Shown here piece after piece: positions 58,401 to 64,000 of a stretch of 64,000 nt of DNA (positions are counted from its first letter, which is position 1; every line of letters starts with the position of its first letter). Under the pieces are notes generated by a model. That model saw only the letters and a program-made list of their open reading frames with translations, had not been told where the DNA came from and did not search any database. The DNA is from Diphasiastrum complanatum (lineage: Eukaryota; Streptophyta; Lycopodiopsida; Lycopodiales; Lycopodiaceae). The stretch is from the NCBI GenBank assembly GCA_029204225.1, contig MU832653.1:1-64000 (forward strand), in the 5' to 3' direction. A program made the position numbers and the translations under genes.

Positions 58401-61400
58401 TTAGCTTCCTAGCTTATAACTTTTGCCGTCCAAACCCACTTGACATACAAGCAGCCAACTCGCCAACAACGATCATACTTAACCAACTTGAAGTTCAGAA
58501 ACCAACATTGAGATCCAACCTGGCGCCCTGCGAAATCGGGGGTCCCGATGTGGGTGACTTCCCTCCAAGCAAGCCGCCCAACATACATCAAACTTAACTA
58601 ACTTGAAGCTTCGTTACAAACGAGAAACATCCATTCCAAGCAAGTCGTTTGAACTTACATCAGATTTAACCAACTCAAAGCTTCATCACGAGCGCTGGAA
58701 GCCAACCTGGCGCCACACCAGACTAGACAGCCATAAACAGGTAACTTCCACCCAAGCAAGCCATCCAACTCAGCCGACAGGTTAGAGCCCATTCCCCAAA
58801 AGCTTAACCCATTCACGTTCATCACGGGACACTCAGAACCACAAGTCGCGACAGATATGAAGACAACCAGTTCCTAGACCGAATGGTCCCAGCATACCGC
58901 TGGCGTCCCGGACCAAATGGTCCCGACAGCATACCGCTGGCGTCCCGAGATACGACCCTCAGCTAAGTGCCAAATCAAAAAGTTTGAACCGGCCTTACAA
59001 CTGGCGCTTTTACCGAACATTGAAACCCAGAAGGTAATCAGAGTCAGTTTGAGGAAAATCCCACTTTATTAAGAAATCTGAGAAGGTTACATTTCAAGTG
59101 TGTGACCGACCCCAATCTCCAGGGCGCTGGCATGCCAAGGGGGGCGCCAGGACAACATTCCAGCACGGGAGGCTGAGACTTGGTTGGAGCTCGCCCTGAG
59201 TCGCAACCCGCATTCCCCTATAGTTTTGGTGGGATTCGCCACCTCCCCTCATACAAGTGCTCTGCCCAAGCTGGCAAAGCACGTTTTTCTCTCTCTAGGA
59301 TTTTCTCTCTCTAGAATTTATTGATCCCCTAGCTTCCTTTAATCATGCCTATATCGTGGGAGGTGATTGCACATCGATCCGAGCTCTCTGGACTTCGCTA
59401 AAACCAATCAAAGTTTTTCAGCCATAGAAAATTGGCGCCGACTGGATTCTGGTCACAATGGCGCTGGGAGCGGCGCTGGCGCCGGTGGCGCCGGAAGCAA
59501 AGGTGTCTCCCAATTAAAGTTAACTATACATTTGAGCTACTTGGCACAGTACTCAATTTACTGGCCACTTTTTATTATAGATTGTAGCTGGCACACCACA
59601 AGTCAGAGGCTCAGCTCTTTATCCTGAAAAATTACATAACTTGAAAATATCACTTTGTCTGGGAAAAGCATAGATTTTATATCGCTTACGTAAAACCCAC
59701 GAACTTTATTAACTGGTGACAGAGGCTTTTCGTTGAAATGTTCGCCCCTGTCGCTTCTGATTTTTGACTTCGGAACTCCTTTGAGCTCTTGATTTGTCCT
59801 TGATACACTTTGTGTTGAGCTCCCTGAGCTCCAGATTTGACCAATTATGTACAGGTATTAGGGCTCCCTGAGCCAAAGGATTTATCGTTGATTGCCCACC
59901 TTATGGTCCACTTCGTGCCTTGTTGCTTTTGCACCTTGATTTCTCTTGTTGTCTCAACCTGATCTTGATACTTTTCCTTTTGGCTCTTTTAAGGTAGGCA
60001 AAGATTGAGTACTCCGCAATGCACCTCTCACTTAGCTTGAAGTAGTTGTCTTTGAATCAACCCAAATGTAACCAATGACCTTGTGGAAATCCAAGGGGTC
60101 GCACCAGTTTGATCCGCATACGAACTGTCTCTTCGCGTTTGTTTGAAGCACCATGTCCGTCGTCGCGCAAAACATGACTTTCACAATTCCATCACCGGTC
60201 AGTTGCCTCACAGTCAAAAACAAGAAGTGTACATCTCGCTTGGCTTCAAGTAGCTCTCTTTGAATCAGACACATGCACCCCGAGTTTGCACTAGTCCGAT
60301 TTCAATACGAACTGTCCCTTAGCGTCCGTTCGAAGTACCATGTCTCTCGTGCAAGACTCAACTTTCACAGTTCCTTATAACAAGCTTTCCTTTTTCACAA
60401 CAATAACTTGTCAACTTATTAGGTCTCCTCGTGTGAGTATGGCTAGGTTGCCTTGAATTTGCCCCCATTTTGATCAACTTTCATTCAAGATTTGCACCAA
60501 GCAAGGGGTATGTGTGATAGTTCCCCTTTACTTATAAAATCAGTTGACCGGTCTTAGAGTAGAGTTCTCAGACAAAAGCCTTTCCAACACTTTGCTTTCC
60601 ATCTGCTAAGATTATGGCTTGATCTAACTTGTTGCCAATCTCTGAAGAGGATCCTAGCCTTTCCCCTTTTGAGAAAAAACTCAACTAACACTTATCACCC
60701 ATGCTCAATGCGGTTCAGTTTCGAAGGTAGCCATCCCAAATGAAGACCAACTGTTGATAGAAGATCTCCCCTGAAATTGCCCTTTCCAACTTTTGACTTC
60801 CTGCTTGCGTCTGGCGGGCGTTGTCGCAACCCAAGAAACAGGCTAGCTATCCATCCTTTGCAAACATTGAGTCGTTTCGTTGTCGTGCACGTGCAAGCAC
60901 TTGAACTGCGAATCCGCCCCACAGATTCTGTAGTCCTCTTTGTTTGACGGTATCAGACTTCGAAAGAAAGGTTCCTTCTCGAGCCATCAGCTCCTTGTAT
61001 CACAAGCAATCATGCAAACCAGACAAAGCACGAGTAATGAGACTCACCGCGAATACATACAAGCAAGACACTCGAGCAGGTTTACTAACAGGTAACAAAG
61101 ACAAGGTCCCCCTTTGAGATAGCCCTGCCCAAGGACCTTTGCCTAGCCACGCCTAGGAATGCCAGTGGTATGTTGTCAGGACCATTTGGTCCAGGAATTG
61201 CGTCGCAGCTTGTGGTTCTGAGTGTCCCTTGCATGAACGTGAATGGATTAAGCTCTTGGGGAACGGGCTCTAACTTGTCGGCTGAGTTGGATGGCTTGCT
61301 TGGGTGGAAGTTGCCTGTTTATGGCTGTCCAGTTTGGCGTGGCGCCATGTTGGCTTCTAGCGCTCGTGACGAAGCTTTGAGTTGGTTAAGTATGATGTAA

Positions 61401-63771
61401 GTCAGACGACTTGCTTGGAATGGATGTTACTCGTTGGTAACGAAGCTTCGAGTTAGTTAAGTTTGATCTATGTCGGGCGGCTTGGGAAGTCACCCACATC
61501 GGGACCCCTGATTTGGCAGGGCGCCAGGTTGGATCTCAACGTTGGTTTCTGAACTTCAAGTTGGTTAAGTCTGATCGTTGTTGGCAAGTTGGCTGCTTGT
61601 ATGTCAAGTGGGTTTGGACGGCAAGAGTTGAAAGCTGGGAAGCTAAGTCGTGGATCCCGGCTCCCTTTGGGATGCCTGCGCTACATGTGGTATTAGAGCC
61701 GACTGGCCGGTCAGCTATGCGGATCTCACAGAAATGGCCATTGTTTGGGGTTCATCAGGACAACTATTGTGCAAGGTGATGCCCACAGTGGAAGCACGGG
61801 TGCGTCCATGGTCGGGGTGGTCGGCAAAACGGGGGCTTGATGAGTCAAGATGCTGCCCTTGAGGTGTAAGCACGGTCAGTTTCCGCGGTTCGGGCTTGGC
61901 GTTGTTTGCACGTAGGACAGATGAGGCAAAGTGCTACCTAGGTAGGTGAAAGCATGGTCTCTGCCTTGTGGGGTGCGAGGCGACATATTCGTGATAGTTG
62001 CCGATCGTTTAGCTATAAGGGCTATCAACCAAATTTGGTGGGGCATTACTGAGTCAATGTGCCACCTAACAATGAAAGCACGGGTGCGTCCACGATCGGG
62101 GTGGTATGATAGCTGCCGATCGTTTAGCTATAAGGGCTATCGACCAGATTTGGTGGGGGTGTTACTGAGGCAATGTGTTGCCTAACGGTGAAAGCATGGG
62201 CGCGTCCACGATCGGGGTGGTATATTTGGGGATAGCTGCCAATCGTTTAGCTATAAGGGCTATTGACCAGATTTGGTGGGGCGTGATGGAATGGTCCTGA
62301 CGGCATACCGTTGGCGTCCCGGGATACGACCCTCAGCTAAGTGCCAGATCAAATAGTTTGAAGCGGCCATACAATTGGCGCTTTTACCGAACACTGAAAC
62401 CCAGAAGGTATCAGAGTCAGTTTGAAGAAAATCCCACTTTATTAACAAATCTGAGAAGGTTACATTTCAAGTGTGTGACCGACCCTAGTCTCCGGGGCGC
62501 TGGCATGCCAAGGCAGGCGCCAGGACAACATTCCAGCAAGGGAAGTTGAGACTTGGTTGGAGCTCGCCCTGAGTTGCAACCCACATTCTCCTATAGTTTT
62601 GGTGGGATTCGCCACCTCCCCTCATACCAAGTGCCCTGCCCAAGCTAATAAAGCGCATTTTTCTCTCTCTAGGATTTTCTCTCTAGAAAGCCATTTTCTC
62701 TCTCTAGAATTTATTGATCCCCAGGCTTCCTTTAATCATGCCTAGATCGTGTGAGGAGATTGCACATCGATCCGAGCTCTTTGGACTTCGCTAGAACCGA
62801 TCAAAGTTTTTTAGCCATAGGAACTTGGCACCGGCTGGATTCTGGTCACAGTGGCGCCGGGAGCGGCAGTGGCGCTGCTGGCGCCGGGGACAATGTTGGC
62901 GCCGGAAGTAAAGCTTATAAAGGTAGCTTTACAACTAGGTTGTTACTTATTCGTTCGTTTTCCACAAAATTGGCCACTTGGTTTTAGGTTCTTCAACAAA
63001 AACCTTCAAAATGGAGAAAAATGTCCAAATAGACCCACTAGCTTTTAAGAATACCATAATCGTCATCATAGAAGATCTTGAAACGAAGATTTTCATTTAT
63101 GTTAAAGGTTAATGCAAAACTCATATTAAGTTCTAATTTCACATGCTTTAATATTTTCTGATATCAATTTCTCATGCCTGATTTGAATCTTGCTAATCGA
63201 ATGTCTTAAAGAACCCATAGATCTTCACGTACATAAAAAACATAAAACAAAAGATCCCATACCTTGGTTCTCAAATTACAACAATCATAGATTATGACTC
63301 AAACTGAAAAAGAGTATCTTAATCCCTTTAAAATACACAAAATATGAAAGCTGGAGAGCTAACTAAGAAAGGATGAAGAACACAAAAACAAAAAAGAATT
63401 AACTTGAGCTCCTTAACTCAGGCATTGGGGAGAGACTCCAAAAAGTTTGAATGGACATTAGAGACCAAGGCACGGACGGAGGCTCCTAGTCGTCATGGCG
63501 ACTAGCTCCTCCATCTACATGCATGGATAAGAGGAGGTGTCACCACTGGCTCAAGTTTCAAGCCAAGTGGGCCCACGTGCATTTACTAGCTAAAGTTACA
63601 AAAGGGCGATTACAATGTATTTACCATAAATTGCCCCATACACTAGTACAACATACATAAAATGAGTTTACCTAGCCATTAAGGATGAAATAGGAAGTGT
63701 ACAACACAGGACACCCAATAGCTTGGTTCTCAGATTCCAACAATCATTGATTCAAATTTACCTGATTGCAT
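39361..63771 (-). CDS. LSD1: LSD1-type zinc-finger protein (7 coding exons, first one tentative)
   Basis: Plant LSD1 proteins are small nuclear/cytosolic zinc-finger regulators that restrain programmed cell death. Exons on the minus strand: 63762-63771 (tentative), 57114-57227, 42253-42360, 41873-41982, 40051-40128, 39569-39640, 39361-39402. All joins are GT-AG and keep frame, giving 177 residues, close to the 184 of the Arabidopsis protein. There are three zf-LSD1 motifs (CxxCRxxLxYxxGAxxVxCxxC pattern), a Pro-rich linker, and the family C-terminus [11 protein letters not shown]...DESGKLVSN...VGVTTGKK. No disabling change was seen. Introns are 6534, 14753, 270, 1744, 410 and 166 bp; the two long ones are filled with transposons. 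The start exon is the weakest point. Confidence 0.9.
39569..39640 (-). CDS. LSD1: LSD1-like exon 6
   Basis: Encodes 24 residues, [16 protein letters not shown] then TLDESGKL, between acceptor ATGCAG and donor CTG|GTAAAC, phase 0 on both sides. Confidence 0.93.
40051..40128 (-). CDS. LSD1: LSD1-like exon 5 (Pro-rich linker)
   Basis: 26 codons from acceptor TTAGCAG: a Met/Ser start, then a proline-rich stretch ([16 protein letters not shown]) ending at GTG|GTTCGT. Phase 0 on both sides; its position matches the linker after zinc finger 3. Confidence 0.85.
41873..41982 (-). CDS. LSD1: LSD1-like exon 4 (zinc finger 3)
   Basis: From acceptor GAACAG the phase-1 join gives [12 protein letters not shown], then [20 protein letters not shown], the third zf-LSD1 motif with all four cysteines, ending at CCT|GTATGT. 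Confidence 0.95.
42253..42360 (-). CDS. LSD1: LSD1-like exon 3 (zinc finger 2)
   Basis: From acceptor GTACAG the join completes GAG, giving [20 protein letters not shown], then [14 protein letters not shown], the second zf-LSD1 motif, ending at G|GTATGT. Confidence 0.95.
42862..43017. repeat. Tandem duplication, period about 78 bp
   Basis: CTTAAGAAGAAGTGTACTATTCAG and the following GTTGAAGCAGATGG recur with changes about 78 bp later. Confidence 0.75.
43201..43380. repeat. Tandem duplication, period 92 bp
   Basis: AACAAAGCAATGGAGATTAA at 43201 and AACAAAGCAATCGAGATTAA at 43293 start two similar units containing AGCGTGGCTCAG and TATATATAA-GTGGC. Confidence 0.85.
43689..43725. repeat. Overlapping perfect palindromes
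   Basis: 43689-43710 is a 22-bp perfect palindrome centred on TTCC|GGAA (arm CAGTACGTTCC). It overlaps ACTGTACA-GAA-TGTACAGT (43707-43725). A shorter CCGTTCCGGAACGG lies near 43132. Confidence 0.9.
44342..44364. repeat. (GA)n tract at the LINE 3' end
   Basis: A short run of GAGAGA directly bordering the LINE 3' tail, possibly part of the tail or of the target. Confidence 0.7.
44589..44999 (-). pseudogene. LINE ORF2 C-terminal domain
   Basis: The frame begins in the C-terminal zinc-binding-like segment ([20 protein letters not shown], with a stop at one flanking position) and ends after a basic Ser/Arg-rich tail. Within the tail are QAHITQFF and, at the very end, TTTITHYF, both matching or nearly matching the PCNA-interacting PIP-box pattern Q-x-x-(I/L/M)-x-x-(F/Y)-(F/Y). 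The open segment is 136 codons and terminates naturally at 44589. Confidence 0.8.
45368..45715 (-). pseudogene. LINE ORF2 region after the RT (thumb/connector)
   Basis: The frame continues ORF2 after a shift at about 45720: [20 protein letters not shown], then AETWCPDL, a pattern found after the RT core in LINE ORF2 proteins. A further shift separates it from the C-terminal domain. Confidence 0.8.
45764..46834 (-). pseudogene. LINE ORF2 reverse transcriptase
   Basis: A 356-codon open frame holds the RVT_1 core: [16 protein letters not shown] (about 47-61), [19 protein letters not shown] (91-109), [13 protein letters not shown] (175-187, first catalytic Asp), [10 protein letters not shown] (232-241), [11 protein letters not shown] (273-283, catalytic YADD) and [14 protein letters not shown] (304-317). 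All catalytic residues are intact. It is cut from the upstream endonuclease and downstream connector by frameshifts. Confidence 0.93.
46943..47450 (-). pseudogene. LINE ORF2 AP-type endonuclease, frameshifted
   Basis: Starting just after ORF1, the minus strand reads [11 protein letters not shown] (catalytic Asn), then [25 protein letters not shown] (the YxP segment) and [13 protein letters not shown] (catalytic Asp and Asn). Two frames are needed. The final S-D-H part is not clearly readable before the RT begins, so it may be lost. Confidence 0.85.
47464..48464 (-). pseudogene. LINE ORF1 protein
   Basis: The ATG at 48462-48464 gives MAPKKKGG, followed by a G-run where the frame changes, a Ser/Pro-rich region, a leucine-zipper-like coiled coil ([19 protein letters not shown]) and, near the end, [20 protein letters not shown] and [20 protein letters not shown], a pattern like the RRM and C-terminal domain of L1-type ORF1 nucleic-acid chaperones. 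It ends with TAG at 47464-47466. Several shifts break it. Confidence 0.75.
48590..48965 (-). pseudogene. LRR receptor-kinase fragment (CLV1/BAM-like)
   Basis: The minus strand encodes consecutive plant LRR units: [20 protein letters not shown], a poly(T) interruption, [32 protein letters not shown] in a shifted frame, [20 protein letters not shown], then [19 protein letters not shown] and [11 protein letters not shown]. The order and the NLC-GG-LE-LILLNN pattern fit the extracellular LRRs of CLV1/BAM-type kinases. Only about five repeats are present, without signal peptide or kinase, and the LINE 5' end abuts its downstream edge. Confidence 0.85.
48868..48890. repeat. Poly(A) run splitting the LRR fragment
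   Basis: A run of about 20 A on the plus strand lies inside the LRR coding sequence, between two units that would otherwise be consecutive. Confidence 0.85.
49361..49422. repeat. (GA)n microsatellite
   Basis: About 30 GA units, preceded by a short duplication of GACATGGCATGGCGAGAGAG. Confidence 0.95.
50206..50974 (-). pseudogene. Copia E remnant (pre-integrase and integrase pieces)
   Basis: The minus strand shows KKWWHERFG...[12 protein letters not shown] (pre-integrase His motif), [11 protein letters not shown] (the Cys part), and further down [20 protein letters not shown] then [13 protein letters not shown], matching the KGLPN-FWAEAV-T-VYLLNR...KTP-EA integrase segment. The central core is missing and frames are broken. 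Confidence 0.8.
51284..52330 (+). pseudogene. Copia F remnant (gag to protease)
   Basis: The plus strand gives [28 protein letters not shown] (gag start), [55 protein letters not shown] (UBN2), [10 protein letters not shown], a very basic Lys-rich region and, at about 52235-52260, a degraded protease motif ([12 protein letters not shown]). Orientation is opposite to the adjacent Copia E, so the two are separate insertions or an inversion. Confidence 0.85.
52331..53780. other. No recognised gene
   Basis: Contains T-runs at about 52818-52835 and 53325-53342 and recurring GTTTCTAGAAAC / AAACACGTTT motifs on both strands (53.1-53.7 kb), suggesting an unidentified inverted-repeat element. Confidence 0.35.
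53781..53920. repeat. Tandem duplication, period 71 bp
   Basis: GGAGATGTCACATAAGAGAA at 53781 recurs at 53852, followed in both by ATTCTAGTCCACTAGTACCT. Confidence 0.9.
54295..54455 (+). other. Possible LTR end with primer-site-like TGGCATCAGAGA
   Basis: CCTTCAACA is followed by TGGCATCAGAGA (from 54442), a degraded initiator-tRNA-Met primer match. The 145 bp before it resemble 56285-56456 (AGATGTGAAGGGA-ACAAACCT, CTCATGTAT/CTTTCATGTGTC, ATACAAGCTGTG/ACACAAGCTTTG), which ends TCTTCAACA. These could be the ends of the two LTRs of a short element. Confidence 0.4.
54821..55020. repeat. Tandem duplication, period 97 bp
   Basis: TTTTGAAATTGTGTTAGA at 54821 recurs at 54918, with CAAGGATGNTGAAAGGC and GTCGTGCTGAAAAA shared. 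Confidence 0.9.
55030..57113. other. Intronic sequence without a recognised gene
   Basis: Short frames only; the right part leads to zinc-finger exon 2 of the LSD1-like gene. Confidence 0.4.
57114..57227 (-). CDS. LSD1: LSD1-like exon 2 (zinc finger 1)
   Basis: Encodes [20 protein letters not shown], then [15 protein letters not shown], the first zf-LSD1 motif, ending in phase 1 at CATG|GTTGGT; joined to exon 3 it gives the family-typical PPHEMAQL. The upper edge is either TTTCTAG|GTTCACAG (57227, used here because it fits exon 1 in frame) or the CAG 8 nt further in (57219). Confidence 0.92.
58362..59502 (-). mobile_element. R1 LTR copy, 3'-truncated
   Basis: The copy begins TGTAGCGCAGGC like the solo LTR at 18139 and follows it closely, including the GGCGCC tract, until AAG at 59502, where it stops about 30 bp short of the LTR end. 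There is no primer site at its left edge. Confidence 0.85.
61155..61685 (+). mobile_element. R1 LTR part in sense orientation, next to primer site
   Basis: This is the reverse complement of about 18139-18680, ending GCGCTACA at 61685, two bases before the primer-like TGGTATTAGAGC. It fixes the R1 orientation and the R1 3' LTR edge. Confidence 0.85.
61688..61699 (+). other. R1 primer-binding site
   Basis: TGGTATTAGAGC differs from the usual initiator tRNA-Met match by one base (C to T). Confidence 0.75.
61993..62287 (+). repeat. Tandem array, period 115-123 bp
   Basis: Units start at 61993, 62108 and 62231 with GATAG-TGCC-ATCGTTTAGC and TATAAGGGCTAT, and contain GAAAGCA-GGG-GCGTCCACGATCGGGGTGG. 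A partial earlier unit (GGAAGCACGGGTGCGTCCATGG) lies at about 61790. The array is in the region directly after the R1 primer site. Confidence 0.88.
62288..62935 (-). mobile_element. R1 LTR part, antisense, joined to the tandem array
   Basis: This matches about 18690-19352 of the solo LTR through the GGCGCC tract to GCTTTACAAC. It is inverted relative to the R1 part at 61155-61685, so the locus is a rearranged palindrome-like R1 composite. Confidence 0.85.
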
Positions 63772-64000
63772 CAAATGAACAATAGTACAACATAGCTAAT
63801 AAAAGAACCAATCTCAAAACTATAACTCACAAAGACCAGAAAATCGAAGTTTACTCAACTCTCCAATCAATCACCTACTCAAATGAAGCCACACTTGACA
63901 ATTGCATATTGTATTACTTGATGTCTACAGATTCTAAGCAGGGTTGATGCAGCGGAATTTGTTCTGCTACAGCTGCGTTCCGAAATGAGTCTCCAAAACG
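62936..64000. other. Region around the candidate LSD1-like start; no other gene
   Basis: AT-rich. It contains the candidate start exon at 63762-63771; sequence above it would be 5' untranslated region and promoter on the minus strand, but no TATA box can be assigned with confidence. Confidence 0.35.
63762..63771 (-). CDS. LSD1: Candidate LSD1-like exon 1 coding part (start codon)
   Basis: The minus strand reads ATG CAA TCA G|GTAAAT. Spliced to 57227 in phase 1 it gives [14 protein letters not shown], which resembles the MQ-QL-C start of LSD1 proteins. Donor and frame fit, but with so few coding bases and a 6.5-kb intron a chance match cannot be excluded. Confidence 0.5.

Larger units (their letters stand above)
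57228..63761 (-). other. Candidate intron 1 of the LSD1-like gene, 6.5 kb
   Basis: Depends on the tentative exon 1. It contains R1 LTR copies (58.36-59.50, 61.15-61.69, 62.29-62.94 kb) and a tandem array (61.99-62.29 kb); 59.5-61.1 kb shows no recognised gene. Confidence 0.5.

Noticed and set aside
61993-62287. CRISPR-like reading of the spaced repeats
   Set aside because: Whole units repeat without unique spacers; it is a tandem array in a plant retroelement.

Overview
The window is nuclear DNA of a land plant with a large, repeat-rich genome. Evidence for a plant: a tRNA-Gly(TCC) of plant type, a spliced LSD1-type zinc-finger gene (a plant gene family), many Copia remnants with plant initiator-tRNA-Met primer sites, a CLV1/BAM-like LRR pseudogene, and long (CT)n/(GA)n tracts. 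TE-filled introns of about 6.5 and 14.8 kb and a Rep-helicase-endonuclease Helitron suggest a fern, lycophyte or other large-genome plant rather than a small angiosperm genome; this lineage call is an inference and the species is not resolved.

Layout. 1-4.4 kb: sequence without a recognisable gene except one tRNA-Gly and a diverged tandem duplication. 4.4-15.4 kb: retrotransposon graveyard, with a minus-strand Copia 5' end and a 121-bp (CT)n tract, a plus-strand Copia (A) split by a nested minus-strand Copia (B), a second piece of the B family, and a Gypsy gag fragment. 18.1-19.9 kb: a 1.2-kb GGCGCC-rich solo LTR with a 5-bp target duplication, next to another LTR whose U3 carries a 101-nt fold-back. 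22.8-27.3 kb: a complete, young, non-autonomous LTR element (D) with 698/700-bp LTRs, PBS, PPT and AATTA target duplication, and an unusual 404-codon ORF in place of pol. 27.3-31.5 kb: a decayed Helentron-type Helitron (HUH Rep, PIF1-like helicase, C-terminal apurinic-type endonuclease). 31.8-33.2 kb: another Copia remnant. 36.8-37.0 kb: a three-unit array of hairpins.

The right half, 39.36-63.77 kb, is one gene on the minus strand, an LSD1 orthologue-like gene. Six coding exons, joined in frame at consensus splice sites, encode three zf-LSD1 motifs and the conserved C-terminus; a candidate 10-nt first coding exon lies at 63.77 kb. Intron 2 (14.75 kb) holds Copia remnants, a nearly complete LINE, an LRR-kinase pseudogene fragment and simple repeats. 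Intron 1 (6.5 kb) holds further copies of the GGCGCC-rich LTR and a 115-123 bp tandem array.

The only clearly functional host genes are therefore the tRNA and the LSD1-type gene. The most unusual systems are the Helentron, the pol-less Copia derivative with a new ORF, the fold-back in an LTR promoter region, and PCNA-binding-like motifs at the C-terminus of the LINE.
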